Shown: one piece after another, positions 13,124 to 25,398 of the stretch
How the letters are laid out: every line of letters begins with the position of its first letter
How positions within the stretch are numbered: position 1 is the first letter of the stretch
Origin: Ziziphus jujuba
Taxonomy: Eukaryota; Streptophyta; Magnoliopsida; Rosales; Rhamnaceae
Direction: 5' to 3'
Assembly: GCF_031755915.1 (NCBI RefSeq)
Contig: NC_083388.1
Location: forward strand, 25,637,001 to 25,701,000
Length of the DNA: 64,000 bases
Made by a program: the position numbers and the translations under genes
Notes under the pieces: model-generated
What the model was told of the DNA's origin: nothing
The model's database searches: none
Seen by the model: the letters and a program-made list of their open reading frames with translations, nothing else

Positions 13124-16012
13124 AATAAAAAATGTTTGATCAAAACCAAATTGGATGTGTAAGAGAGACAGCATAATATTACCATTATTTGTTAAAGTTT
13201 TGAAGAGTTCACACAATTTTGCTTTGTTGATTGCTACTTTGACGTAAATCCAATCATTTACGTTACTGAGGAAGTTAAAGTAGGATCGTCTCCATGAGGT
13301 GTTTAACAGTAAAGTGACAAAAACTGCTGACAATCCCACAGAATAGCCAAGCGCCATGCTTAAATAAAAACAATCCATATCCACCACCTCATTGCCATCG
13401 CTAGCAGTTGTGGACGGAGGTGGATTACTTGGTGAACAAGAATTCTCAAGTGGATATCCACATAGTCCAGGATTTCCCTGGTACACTTCGCCATCAAAAG
13501 TGTCGAGCTGAGGGCCTGTTGGAATTTCACCCCACAAGCTGTTATTTGACAAGTTCATCGGATAAAGTCGAGGTATCTTGGAAACACTCTTTGGAATTGA
13601 ACCATTTAACTGGTTGTTCGATAAGTCCAGAGTTTGCAAAGATTCCAAGTTACCAATATCCAGAGGGATTTGACCAATCAACCTGTTCCATGACAAGTTC
13701 AAAGATACCAAACCTACTAGTTTAGAAATTTCTCTTGGAATTTCCCCATTTAACTTGTTGTCTGACAAGTCAATGTTCTTCACTTTTCCCAGAAGACTGC
13801 TATTGTATTCGTAAACATTACCTTTCCAATTCATTGATGCTTCAGGGTCAAAAATGGTCGCGTAAGTTGTCAAAGAACCAACACCGCTTGTGTAAGATAT
13901 GCTAATTGTTTCATTGGTATTACCTTTTTCAGACAGGGCATTAAGATTGTTGATGCAGTTTGGTATCGCTCCAGATATGTTGTTCGCGGACAGATCAAAG
14001 ATTTGAAGACGTGACAAATTGCATAGTTGTAAAGGTATACCTCCATTGAAGTGATTCGATCGAAGGCTAAGGACAATCAAATCTTCAAAGCTAGTCCCTA
14101 TCCATTCTGGAATTGGTCCTGACAATTCATTTTCTCCAACATCCAGAACTTGTAGCTTTCTACAATTCTTCAACGTATGAGGAACTTGTCCAGTAAAGTT
14201 GTTGTTCCGCAACTGCAAGGCTTGGATATTTATCATGGTGCCTATCCATGCAGGAAATAATGTGCCAGAAAAATTATTGTTGGCCAAATCAAGAATGACA
14301 AGAGATCCAAGAGGGATTGGGTTATCGCACTTCGGTAGCTCCCCTGACAATCGATTGTTTGAGAGATCAACAAAGCTTAGACTGGTGGCTCCACATAACA
14401 ATGAAATGGACCCTGAGAATTTATTGTTGGAGAGATCCAAAGATGTGAAACCTGATAGAAATGATGGAATTGAACCTTCCAAATGATTCCAACTCAAATT
14501 CAATTCCGGATTACTTGCAAACTTTAACGATGGATAATCTTCAAGACTTCCATTGATTTGGTTGTGTGCAAGATTCACGCGGCATGATTTGGAAGATAGA
14601 CCTTTCCAAAACCAACTAGGAAGGGTACCCGAAATTGAAGCATTTGAAATGTCAAGCTCAGAATAATTGGTTTGAGTTTGAATCCAATCTGGGAAGTGGG
14701 ACCCCCATTTGCAAGAACTCAAACTTATGGCGTCCAACTGAAAAGGAGGACTCCAATCAGAAGAGAAGTTTAAAACCAACGAGTTGGAAGACAAATCCAA
14801 GGACGTCAGTTTGGAAAGTTGTGAGAAATGAGCTTCTGAAATCACACCCGCAAACATATTCCTACCCAGATACAAACTCTCCAGCTCGGGCAAATTCCCA
14901 ATACTCTCAGGTAATGTTCCATTTAATTTATTGAATCTGAGATCCAAATCTTTTAGACGCGGTGCCGATGAGTCTTGATCATCATGACCACATCTAGACA
15001 ACATTTCAAGGAACCCAAGCTGCCCACTTAATTTATTTCCTATCAGATATAACATCTTCAAGCTACATAAACTCCCAAACGATTTTGGAATCTCACCTTC
15101 AAGTCGATTATAGCTAAGATCAAGACGTTCAAGAAATTTCATACTGCCAATAGCTTCAGGAATCAAACCATATAACTGGTTGTAGGAGATGTTGAGATAA
15201 AGAAGGCTATCAGTGCTAGTATTATGGCTAAACAACCATTGGAATACCGAAGCATTAAAACGGTTTCCATGAACATCGAGGTCCTTAAGGATGGATAAGT
15301 ACTTAAAAGAATTGCTAGGGGAAAGAGAAGGTGAGAGAGTTGGAGAAGGAAGATCACAGCCACCTAACTTCAAAGTTGATAGCTTGTTAAGACTATTAGT
15401 TGTTTCCAACCAATCATCGAATTTGCTTAGATTGATCATACTTAGATCAAGATATTCCAAAGATGAAAGATTAGAAACCCATTTGAGGTTTTCAATTTTT
15501 GCAAACGAATTGCCACTCAGATCTAGATACTCTAACTTGACAAGGTTTCCAAGCTGAAATGGAACTGTGTCACTGATATTAGTCCTAGACAGATTGAGGT
15601 GTCTTAAATTTGTTAGAGATGCTAGGAACTCCGGAATATGGCTTAAATAGTTAAGACTGAGGTCCAAATGTTCCAAATACTGCAGCTCAATGAGAGAATC
15701 ATTAATCGTACCTGCTTCATAAGAAGGAACAACAAATGGCAGCGGTTTTTTATGAAGATCCAGAGCAATCACGTGGCCTGTTTGATTGTCACACTGAACC
15801 TCTTTCCACTTGCAGCAATCTTCGTCTCTTTTAGGTATGGTGAGTGATGAAAAATGAATGCTTTGTTGGATTTGAAGTATTGCCTGTTTCTCCCTCTCTA
15901 TGCACCTATTGATGTTGTTGTTGGCATCCTTAACATTTGAATCCAATCCAAATGCCAATTTCATGTGCAGTAAACTAAGCACAAAAAATAATGCATGAAC
16001 TTTAAAAGACAT
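12981..16012 (-). CDS. Leucine-rich-repeat receptor-like protein (EIX2-like RLP)
   Basis: Single-pass cell-surface RLP without a kinase domain; such proteins usually signal with SOBIR1/BAK1 co-receptors in immunity or development. The ATG at 16012 is preferred: upstream frame is open but lacks an ATG, and this start gives a clean signal peptide (MSFKVHALFFVLSLL). Then come the cap domain with CIEREKQAIL and DCCKWKEVQCDNQTGHV, about two dozen LRRs (LxxLDLSxNxLSGxIP), an island-like break near ISISYTSGVGSLTTYA, an LRR cap with NPGLCGYPLENSC, an acidic juxtamembrane stretch (DGNEVVDMD), and a transmembrane helix with a GxxxG motif (GYSVG). Many N-glycosylation sites are visible. The long open frame continues to 13067 into an AAT microsatellite encoding poly-Ile, which is unlikely. 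A donor at 13182 (GGTAATAT) and acceptor before 13024 (TTCCTGTAG) instead give the C-terminus ending GRLPS, stop at 12981, 957 residues. The splice is inferred. Confidence 0.88.
13085..13131. repeat. (AAT)n/(AAAT)n microsatellite in the inferred RLP 3' intron
   Basis: A run of AAT triplets then AAAT units. Read on the - strand in the unspliced frame it yields an improbable poly-isoleucine tail. A similar, shorter run occurs at the matching place in the RLP pseudogene (about 16655-16685). Confidence 0.9.
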
Positions 16013-16082
16013 TTTAGGAAAGCGTGGGAAATTAATTAAGCAGACAGGCACAAGAATGCATGAGATATGTATATAACATATA

Positions 16083-16114
<32 letters not shown>

Positions 16115-16639
16115 ACTAGCCCCTGCTTGACTTTCTTGGCTTCATAGCTCCAAAGTAAAAAGTTAAAAAAAATAAAATAAAATTTCTAGTAGATTTGGAA
16201 TTAGACTTGGTCAAATTGACCTAATAAGTGTTATTCTAATCAAATCTTACTTTTCAACTTTTCCCTTTTTATACGTTGAAATGACCCATTCTTACCCCTT
16301 AGCCAAACTCTTCATCTGTTCTTTTCCTTTGAATTCTCATTGCCGCCTTATATATATATATATATATTATTTATTTATTTTATAATAGCCTTTATGAGGA
16401 TTGGGATGCTGGTGACCTACGTGGTCTTTTCAGATAATTTTCCTTGCATGCCAACAGCACATACAATGTACATGCCGGTATCAACAACAAGAAAAAACAG
16501 CCAAATGGAAACAGCACATAGCCACAGTAAGGTATAGGAATCTCGTGTTAGAACTGCTTCCCTTTTTTTTTTTTTTTTTTTTTTTTAATCTTTTGTCGTT
16601 TTGGCATGGAGCAAAAACTGTATGATATCGGGATTTGAT
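16013..16639. other. RLP upstream region
   Basis: Promoter side of the - strand RLP gene. (TA)n runs lie at about 16087-16113 and 16350-16366, the first 75-100 bases upstream of the ATG and able to act as a TATA element. Poly-T lies at about 16563-16586. No gene is supported. Confidence 0.5.
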
Positions 16640-17260
16640 GGCCTAAAAAAAATTAATAAATAATAATAACAATAACAATAATGATAAATGTAATACATGA
16701 TCAAAATCAAATTCTTTTTAAGTGTATGATAGAAAGCATTATATATTGGGGAATTTGATCCAATATTTCTGTTTGCATTATATATTGGGGAATTTGATCC
16801 AATACTTCTGTTTTTACTAGTACTTAACGTTTTTTTTTCCAAGGAGCTGATACAATTTTGCTTTGTTGACTAGCGTAAAGGCCATTGTTTATGTTGTTAA
16901 CCAGTGAAGTGACAAAAAACTGCTGGTAGTCCCACATTAATTGTGGCCAAGCCAAGCGCATGAAGTGATTTGATAGGAGGCTAAGGACATTCAAATATTA
17001 AAATTCAGGACTACTTGAAAACTTTAATGTCAGAATCTAAAGTCTTCCATGGGTTTGGTTGTGAGCAAGATTCAAGCTGCATGATTTGGAAGATAGGCTT
17101 TGAAATGCCAAGCTCGGAATAGTTACTTTGAGTTTGAATCCAATCCGGAAAGTGGGGAAGTACCTCACTTGCAAGAACTCAAACTTATGGTGTCCAATTG
17201 AAAAAGGAGAACGCCAATTGGAAGAGAAGTTTTTAAAACCAATGGGTTGGAAGACAAATT
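16640..17260 (-). pseudogene. RLP pseudogene, C-terminal fragment
   Basis: On the - strand this matches the neighbouring RLP gene. It carries the 3' flank with its AAT-type run, the juxtamembrane/C-terminal coding part (ACAATTTTGCTTTGTTGA, GTGACAAAAACTGCTG-like), and LRR pieces reading LSSKSCSLNLAHNQ and NFSSNWRSPF beside the gene's LSSKSCRVNLAHNQ and NFSSDWSPPF. Large internal blocks are deleted (from the TM region straight to a mid-LRR near 16965, then to another LRR near 17005), and there are frame breaks. The copy stops at 17260, where the copia 5' LTR begins, and continues at 30934 and 32805. It is a decayed tandem paralogue, not an independent gene. Confidence 0.88.
16736..16813. repeat. 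39-bp tandem duplication
   Basis: Units 16736-16774 and 16775-16813 share GCATTATATATTGGGG and AATTTGATCCAATA with one visible difference. It lies in the 3' flank of the RLP pseudogene. Confidence 0.9.
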
Positions 17261-17679
17261 TGTTGGATTTATGCTCCATAAGCAATCTAAACTGTTGATC
17301 AAGAGCCTTAATTAATAGTGACCGTTGAATCCCCAAACTAGCTGATAAAGTGATATAGTCCATTAATAGAGACAAGTGTGGCCCATTTGTTGGGCCCAAA
17401 GTAATTAGAAAACCCTGAGAGGCTAGAGTTTGGAGTCTATATATAGACTACTTTCTAAAGAGCCTCCAGAGGGAATTTTTTTCACGTACTAAAATAATAC
17501 CTTGGAACGTTCTTGTTTCCAGTGATTAGGTGTGTGGCCCACACACAGATCCATTGCGACTAGAATAGCTTGGAAGATTCAGTGCAAAAGGTTAGTAAAA
17601 TCTATATGGGTAATAACATAATTTATCACATGCTTTATTCAATCTCGATCAGGTTTTCGCTGTGTATATGATACCAGCA
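17261..17679 (+). repeat. 5' LTR of the copia element
   Basis: Begins TGTTGGATTTATGCTCC and ends GATACCAGCA, so it is bounded by TG...CA. It contains a TATATATA promoter word near 17438-17446 and matches 27132-27400 plus about 30781-30933. It interrupts the RLP pseudogene. Confidence 0.92.
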
Positions 17680-17681
17680 AT

Positions 17682-17693
17682 TGGTATCAGAGC
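17682..17693 (+). other. Primer-binding site of the copia element
   Basis: TGGTATCAGAGC, two bases after the LTR end, is the standard complement to the 3' end of plant initiator tRNA-Met used by copia elements. Confidence 0.93.
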
Positions 17694-18747
17694 TGTGATT
17701 GAATCGGTGTATGATAAATCGAATTCATTTTTTTTTTCAATTTTATTTTTCATGTATATGTGATGTATATTAGATATATGACACTTACGATTCTATTATT
17801 CATGTTATTTATAATTTTTTTTTTTTTGTATAATGAATGAATGATTTGGTTTTGGCCTTAATCCATGATAGATTTTTACTTGTATTTTTTTTTTTGATGT
17901 AACAAGGAGGCTAATCATAAGATTAGGGTTTCCTCCTTGATTGATTTACTTATTTATTTTTCTTGCAATTTTTATTTGAATTTTTATATGTAAATTGGGA
18001 TTTGTTGGAAAAATATGTGAAAGTACTCGACAAACTATATACATGTTGCTGTTCGTCATTTTTCATGCTGATTGGAGCTGCTCCTTGACAAACCAACACC
18101 ATAAGACAATGCAAGACACGGAGGAGGATCAATGGGAGGAGGATGGCTGCGGGAAAATGTCTCACACGCCTACACGCGCCACTCAAAGTGTCTGAGAGTG
18201 GTTTCATGTGCCCAAATTCATCTGTCATGTGGGGGCGCGTGAATATTAGAATTTGATGCTTTTTGGTGGGATGGTTCCTCTAGTGGCTATGTATCTCCTT
18301 GTAAAATTTCGTAAGGATAAGATTTTTGTGTGGTGGCTGGCAGCAGTTTTGGTGTTTGGGTTCAATTAGGGACATGTTAGGGTTTTGTATTTTTGGGCCA
18401 AAAACACTAAAAACCAATTCTAACTTAGCCTGCATCCCATAGGCATTGCAAGATCTAAAGAAAAGAAGAGGAATGGGCCAGATATTGAGTTGGGCTTCTT
18501 GGCCCTATTGGACTTGTAATTTTCTTTTCTAGGAAATCATGGATTAGGGTCCATTAATTATTCTGTGTTTATAATTGTTTAAATTGTATGGATATAATAT
18601 GTGATATATGCTTAACATGCCATTTAGAATAGATGGTGCCGTATAATTGCATCATTTGATATATACATGTGCATAATAATATTTGTTTTATCTAGATAAT
18701 ATTATTATGGAAAATCCTAATTAATTAATGTAAAATATTGAATAGGT

Positions 18748-18823
18748 GAAGGTTAAAAATTAATTCAATTAATTTGAAACCTGCGGAAGGTTAAAAATTA
18801 ATTCAATTAATTTGAAACCTGCG
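18748..18823. repeat. 38-bp perfect tandem duplication in the copia leader
   Basis: Units 18748-18785 and 18786-18823 are identical and each starts GAAGGTTAAAAATTAATTC. They lie in the roughly 1.85 kb untranslated leader between the PBS and gag, which otherwise shows no open frame of note. Confidence 0.95.
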
Positions 18824-19097
18824 GGCTCTATTAAAGGTCCAATAATAAAATGGTTATGTGATGCCCCAACGGATAAGCATGATCAAAATTTATTGGATTT
18901 GATCTAAAATAATTTCAAAATTTTAATAAGGTTGTACGGCCCAACGTCGACAATGCTTAGATATTAAAGATAATTTTGAAATTAAAATTAATGGTTATTA
19001 CATTCACTTTTAGTGACATCAATAATCCTCTCAACGAGACTTTGTTAGTGTTATTAAAAGCCTAAAGATTATTGAAATAATGGTTGGTTTCTAAAAT

Positions 19098-19395
19098 TAA
19101 TTTTGAATGATATGTGTTTGTGTTATATGAGAAGACTCTATTTAAGAAGGTAGGTTTTTAAGGAGTCTTTGACCTACCTCACCTTTTCTAGGAGCTGACT
19201 TGGTAGGACACTATACATATCGGGTTCAAAAAGTTTTAATTTTTTAAATCCATTTTGAGTGGTATGTGTTGGTGTTATCTAAGAAGGTTCTGCCTTAGGA
19301 GGTAGATTTTTAAGAAGTCTAAGACCCACCTCACCTTTCCTAGGAGCTAACCTAGTAGGACATTAAAACATACCATGTTCAAAGTTTAATTTATT
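19098..19395. repeat. About 145-bp degenerate tandem duplication in the copia leader
   Basis: Two diverged units (about 19098-19239 and 19240-19395) share a TGTGTTxGTGTTAT word, AGGTAGxTTTTTAAGxAGTCT, CACCTTTxCTAGGAGCTxAC and TAGGACA. The duplication precedes gag by 150 bases. Confidence 0.8.
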
Positions 19396-19545
19396 AGAAA
19401 TGTCTTGCCCAACATAAGTATTTGTAATGGAAATTAAATTATTGTTGCAATAAACATTAATAATAAGTAGTTTAAGGGATCTACATATTTGTATGTTTGT
19501 TGTATTGATTACGTGTTAATATGTGTGCATTTTAATTTTTAGAAA

Positions 19546-20922
19546 ATGACATCCTTTAATCCTCTAGCTACAATTTTAAATCAAAAACCATTAGATGGAA
19601 GAAACTACGACCTATGGAAAACCAATCTCTACATTGTCCTTGATTTTGAGAGAATAAAATTCATTTCAACACCTCCGAAACCCCAGGATCTCGCTACTAA
19701 TGCTTTAAAGGAAATTAAAAAGCAATTTGCAGATTGGCAACAAGCGAATGCAACAGTTCTCTGTTATATTCTTGCCAGTGTTGCAGAACATTTGTAGAAG
19801 CAACTTGATAGTCTGAAGTGTGTATCAGAAATGATTCAGACTCTAAATGAGATGTTTGCTAAAAGTAGCAGTACTGCCAGACAAGCAGCTATAGGGGCAC
19901 TAATGAACACTCATATCACTGGAGGAAGTGTGCGGGACCATTGTCTAAAGATGATGGCACATATCAGTACTGCAGGAGTGATGGGGGCTAAGCTGGAACA
20001 AGAGATGAAGATAGACATGATCTTGGAATCTCTACCAGATAGCTTTAGTAAGTTCAAAATGAACTATAATATGAACAAACTAAAGCTTACTTCTGTTGAA
20101 CTGATGCACGAGCTTGAGAATGCTGAAAGATCTCTCAGGAAGCAAGGAAGTGTCTATCATGCTGAAAGTTCCTCAAAACCTAAAAGGAAACCTAAGGGTG
20201 GAAAGAAGAATAAGAAGCAAAAGGGAACATGTCCAGCTACCAAACCAGCTGCAATGAAGAAGCTGAAAGGCAAATGCTTCAAGTGCAGACAAAAAGGTCA
20301 CTGGAAGAAAGATTGCCCTAAATCAGAAATGGGTAGTCTAAATGTTGTTGAGGCTTGTTTAGTGAAGAATTACAATGATAAATGGATCATTGATTCAAGA
20401 GCCACTAACCATATTTGTTACTTTTTGCAGTGGTTCAAACAAAGCAGTCCACTCAGTAAAGGACAAAGAAGCTTGAAGTTGGAAAATGGGGAATATATCT
20501 TCATAATGGCAGTAGGACTAGTGGAGTTATGTTTTGATAATAAAATTTTAAGTTTATCAGACTGTTTATTTGTTCTAGATTTTAAGAGGAATATGGTTTC
20601 TGTTAGTTGTTTAGTTAAACATGATTTAATAGTACAGTTTAATTCCTTAGTTTCAATAAAGAGTAATAATACTTTTATTTGTTCTGGATTATTGATGAAT
20701 GGTCTATATTTTTTAATTTCTTTGTCTTATAGTATAAATGCCATTGAAAATAATGATGATGAGCAACTTTCCTTATCTATGAAAAAGAAGGTTTTAAATG
20801 AAACATATCTATGGCATTTGCGATTGAGTCATATTAATTCTAGCAGAATTCATGGTTTGGTTAAAAGTGAAATTTTAAATTTCTTAATCTTTGAACCTAA
20901 CCAGTATGTGAATCATATTTAG
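19546..20922 (+). pseudogene. Copia gag-protease-GAG_pre-integrase region, broken
   Basis: Starts MTSFNPLATILNQKPLDG, a start common to copia gag proteins, and is cut by an in-frame TAG at 19795-19797 after about 83 codons. The same frame resumes and contains a retrotransposon gag (UBN2-like) domain, a Lys-rich stretch, the CCHC zinc knuckle CFKCRQKGHWKKDC (about 20275-20316), a protease site reading WIIDSRATNHIC in place of the DSG catalytic triplet, and a pre-integrase motif YLWHLRLSHIN. The Gly-to-Arg change at the protease site alone should inactivate it. The frame ends at 20922. Confidence 0.9.
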
Positions 20923-22476
20923 AAGGTAAAATTACAAAGAAGCATTTCGAGGCCAAAGAAAATCGTGCCACCATACAATTAGAATTGGTACAGACTGATG
21001 TATGTGGACCAATGAGCGTTCAAGCCAGAGACGGGTATGAGTATTTCATTACATTTACTAATGACTACTCAAGATATGGTTATGTTTACTAGTACGCCAT
21101 AAGTTTGAAGCTTTTGATAAATTTCAAGAATATAAAACTGAGGCAGAAAAGCAATTGGGTGTTCATATCAAGCAGCTTCGATTGACCGAGGTGGTGAATA
21201 CTTGTCTGGAGAGTTTAAGTCTTATTTGGCTAAAGAGGGGATAGTTTCTCAATTATCATATCCGTGAACAGCCTAACAAAATGGAGTCTCTGAAAGGAGA
21301 AATAGAACCCTTTTAGATATGGTGAGATTAATACTTAGTTATTCATCATTACCTGAATCGTTCTGGGGATATGCCTTAGAAACAGCTGCATACATACTAA
21401 AGTTGGTTCCATCTAAATCTGTTTCAAAGACACCCACAGAATTATGGAAAGGGCACAAACCCAGTTTAAACCATATTTGGATTTGAGGTGCCCCGGCACA
21501 TGTCTTCTCATAGAAATCTCAAAAATTGGAATCTCGTATAGAAATATGTATGTTTATTGACTACCCCAAGGAAACACAAGGTGGAATATTTTATAATCCA
21601 AAGGAAAAGAAGGTGATAGTGAGTACTCATGCCACTTTCTTAGAAGATGATTATATGAACAATTTTAAACCTAAGAGTAAAGTGGTTTTTGAAGAGCTTG
21701 GCTCAGTTCAAGATCCACCAGAAACTCCTACTTTTCCACCCCTGTTTCCTATTGATATTCAAAAAGGGGAAAATGTACAAAATGTACCTGAATGTGAACA
21801 AACACAAGAAACAGCTCAGGACCAAATTCAAGAAACTCAAGAATAAGAATATGTAATCCACTTGAACCACAAAACTTGGATTCTCTTGTACATGTACAAC
21901 AACCAGTGCAGCAAACTCGTAGTGGGAGAGTGATACATAAACCTGCAAGGTATGCCTTGTTAGGAGAGACTTATTAAGTTGTTCTGGATAATCCTGATGA
22001 CGACTCTAACACATACAAAGAGGCATTGGAGGATGTTGATGTGCAAGAGTGGAAAAAGGCCATGGACCATGAGATGGAATCTATGAATTCTAACTCAGTC
22101 TGGTCTCTTGTAGAAGCACCTAAAGGGGTCAAACCAATTGGGTGTAAGTGGATCTACAAGACAAAGAGAGGACCAGATGGGAAGGTTGAAACCTTCAAAG
22201 CTAGATTGGTGGCAAAAGGTTATACCCAGAAAGAGGGCATAGATTATGATGAAACATTTTCGCCAGTAGCCATGCTTAAATCTGTCTAGATTCTCTTAAC
22301 TGTAGCAGTAGCTCTCAATTATGAGATTTGATAAATGGATGTCAAAACAGCTTTTCTAAATGGGGAGCTGGAAGAGGACATCTATATGTAACAACCGGAA
22401 TGGTTCATAACAAAAGATCAAGAACACATGGTTTGAAAGTTGCATAGGCCAATTTATGGACTTAAGCTAGCATCCA
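20923..22476 (+). pseudogene. Copia integrase and N-terminal reverse transcriptase remnants
   Basis: Integrase pieces LVQTDVCGPMSVQARDG, FTNDYSRYGYVY and DRGGEYLSGEF appear in different frames with stops between them. A linker then follows, and from about 22026 the RT start ([55 protein letters not shown]). RT stops follow at 22287 (VAMLKSV then a stop), then QMDVKTAFLNGELEEDIY and the start of RPIYGLKLAS. The reading is interrupted at 22477 by a solo LTR; the next RT residues resume at 25399. Confidence 0.9.
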
Positions 22477-25398
22477 TGTCAGGACCCGTCCAGAATTCCT
22501 CCCCGGAACCCTAGACAAGCCCTGATCCCAGGGAAATGCCACCGAACCTTCCAATGGAAAATCCGGCAGCACCTCCCCTAAGGGTAGGACTTACCAAAAA
22601 TTTCCTGTATTGAAAACACACTTCTATAATCATCCCCTTATTCCTCCCACAATACTATAAATTGATTCCGCAATTTTTACAGCACTTCACAGGAATAACA
22701 GCAATCCAGTGCATAAATAAAACATAAGTGTCCAGAATAGTATACAGAGCTTCATGAAGTGCTATTCAATAGAAATACAACAAAGATGAAAGAAATATTA
22801 CGACTGAATTGAACGAGTACAAAGGTACTTCTCGAACTACGATAGCGGCGGAGAATTGGTTCGCCCCGGAAGAACGTCTACCACCCCTTACACCTAAGGG
22901 AACGGAATTTAAAAACGTGAGATGCTAATTATCTCAGTGAGCGACCCTAACTACTGAACACTTTTAATATTAATAATCTAACAAATAAGGGAATTTAATT
23001 AATACCGGCAATTAAATAGGTAAATAAATAATAGCAGTTGAAAATAATAATTTTCCTCAAAACTCTCACTAATCACTCCGTTGGAAATGTTCCCTTTTTA
23101 AAACATTTTCACAAAATCCGATATTCGTATTTCCCGAAAACCAAGAGATCAAACCATTTAATAAACAATAAATAAATAAATACTCCAATGTAATTAAAAT
23201 GTAAATACATATAATAAATAATTTTTTTGAACACTTTGGGGTTTGAAATTTTGTCTGAAAATTTACACTTGACGCACCACACCATATACCCGTGATGTCC
23301 TCTGATACCCAGCGTCCCGAGCACCGACTGGCGGGGAGATTAAAGAGAAAAACTTGCAAACGGCACTTCGGCGTCCCGATAGTACCGCTGCTGAAACCGT
23401 CATCCCGGCCAAGGAGGGGGGCGGCTGTGGCCAATATCAAACTTGCCTGCTCACGGTCCAATGGCAACTCACGGGAGACATAATACTTGCGCGCTAACCA
23501 TATACATACACCAGAACACCAATACTGTATGAATGCGTCTAAAATAATTATTAAATCAATTATAACCGTACCGTTCTTTCCAAAATTACTATGGAAAATA
23601 TACCAATTTTCACATTTACCATCCCACATATTTTCATTTAACAACCCGGTACAAAAACATCGGTAACGAATAAACAAATAATTTTTCTCGTAACACGAGG
23701 TTCAACAAATAAAATACCGTGGGCATAATTATAAAAATTAAACCACCAATTTAAACAAATATTTTCATAAAATATTTAAATCAATTATGCCCAAAAATAA
23801 TATTAAAACCACATATAATGTATTACTAAAAATACCTTGCTCATGCATAATAATTAAAATTAAATCACAATAAAATAATAATTAAATTGCATCACATAAG
23901 CATAATTCAAATATCAATTAAACACCAATTAAATATAATTAATTGCCCCAAAATATTTTTAAAGGTGGGTCACTCACCTTAAGCGCGTATATCAGCTAAG
24001 ATCCTCCGCAGAATCAACTCCACTACTCGTATGCGCTCCTAAAACATCCACAGTACACCAACCAAATATATTAATATTTTAATCGGATAACTCCCAAATG
24101 GGTACCCGGGGAGTGAACACAAACGACAACTACAAATTACGAGTGATATATCGAATCAAAGCTTGAGTGATGAGGATCACGGATTCGGTCTTACTTCCCG
24201 GAGATCAGACCCGAGGTGGCCGGAATCTCACCGGAAAGCTTTCGGGATTCGACTCCTTAATTCTTCCAAACTGTCGCGAATTGGAGGAAAAGGACGCCGG
24301 ATTTGGATTCAGGAGGTCGGAATCAGTGGACAGGGACCGGCGGTGCAACTAGGTACTCGCCAGAACAGTGACTTCCGGCGAGCCACCTCGGTCACCAGCA
24401 ACCGTCGCCGGCGGCGGTGCGTGCGTTGGCCGTTGGCTGAGATTTTTGGGGGTTTTGTAGATCGAGGGGAGAGGATTCCAATGGGATCGGCGGTGAGACA
24501 AATGGAGGCCGAACGGCGGAAAGATCGGGGTTTGAAGATTTTCGGCGCCTCGCCGGAAAATGCTCCGATCCCGGCGCGTCGGAGGTCCCGTGGCTGTGAA
24601 ATTTGGTGGGTAGGCCGGAATTGCCATGGGTGAGGGACTGGTCAAGTGCGTGTGGCTTAAAAGTGGCCGAAAACGGGTCAACGGCGGTGGAGGGGAAAAA
24701 TCACCGTCGAGCTTCGCCGGCTCGGTCTGGGCGCGTCCAGCGACCGACGGTCGTGAGGTTTCGGGGTTCGGCTGGAAATGGGAAGGCGCTCCCGTTTGGC
24801 CGGCGTGTGTAGCAAGGATCGGCCGAAAAATTGGACGATTTCCGGCGGCCGATTGTTTCTCTCTCTCTCTCCTCTCTCTCTTTCTCTCTCCTCCCCGGTG
24901 TTTTTGCCAAGTAAAAGCTACCGTGGGTGACACTGTTCACCCACGTGGACCAATCAGGTGACGACATGTGGCATTACTGTGCACTTAAGCTAGATATAAT
25001 AAAATATTATGGTATCCGGCAAACTTCAAACATCCATAACTTTTTAACCAGATGTCCAATTTATGCGTGCCGCTAGTCTATAAACTCGTATCGACGAGTA
25101 CTTTACAACCATATAAAAGTCAAAACAAAATTACACAACAATAAAAAGTCAACTCGGGCACCTTTTGTATAGTTTGCACCTTGACTTGTTTTGCCCATAA
25201 CTTTCAAACCGTAGCTCCGTTTTCGACGTGCTACTAGTCTATGAACTCAGGGCATCATGCACTTTGCCACGATACCATAGTCAACTAGAAATTTCAACTT
25301 GAACAAAAAGTCAATTTTTTACCTCTTCGGTCAACGGTCAACGGTCAATCTCGGTCAACGTGCACGAATTCCGATGTGATTTGGGACGAGGTGTTACA
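22477..25398 (-). mobile_element. Solo LTR of a large-LTR retrotransposon (likely Ty3/gypsy), nested in copia RT
   Basis: 2922 bp bounded by TGTCAGGACC and GGTGTTACA, which on the - strand reads TGTAACACC...GGTCCTGACA. It is flanked by a perfect target duplication ATCCA (22472-22476 and 25399-25403). It matches the insertion at 27401-30780 in opposite orientation along its whole length, including both ends and an internal GC-rich block. No gag-pol or second LTR is present, so this is the product of LTR-LTR recombination. GC content is mixed: about 24150-24950 is GC-rich with a (CT)n tract near 24860, the rest AT-rich. ORFs inside (24163-24967) overlap in several frames with no recognised domain. 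Assignment to gypsy rests only on LTR size and end style. Confidence 0.9.

Noticed and set aside
13408..15557. Several + strand ORFs of 60-105 codons inside the RLP gene
   Set aside because: They are antisense shadows of the LRR coding sequence; the periodic LRR pattern makes open antisense frames.
24163..24967. Long overlapping ORFs on both strands in a GC-rich block
   Set aside because: They lie inside a solo LTR, overlap in several frames and have no domain; GC-rich composition explains the lack of stops.
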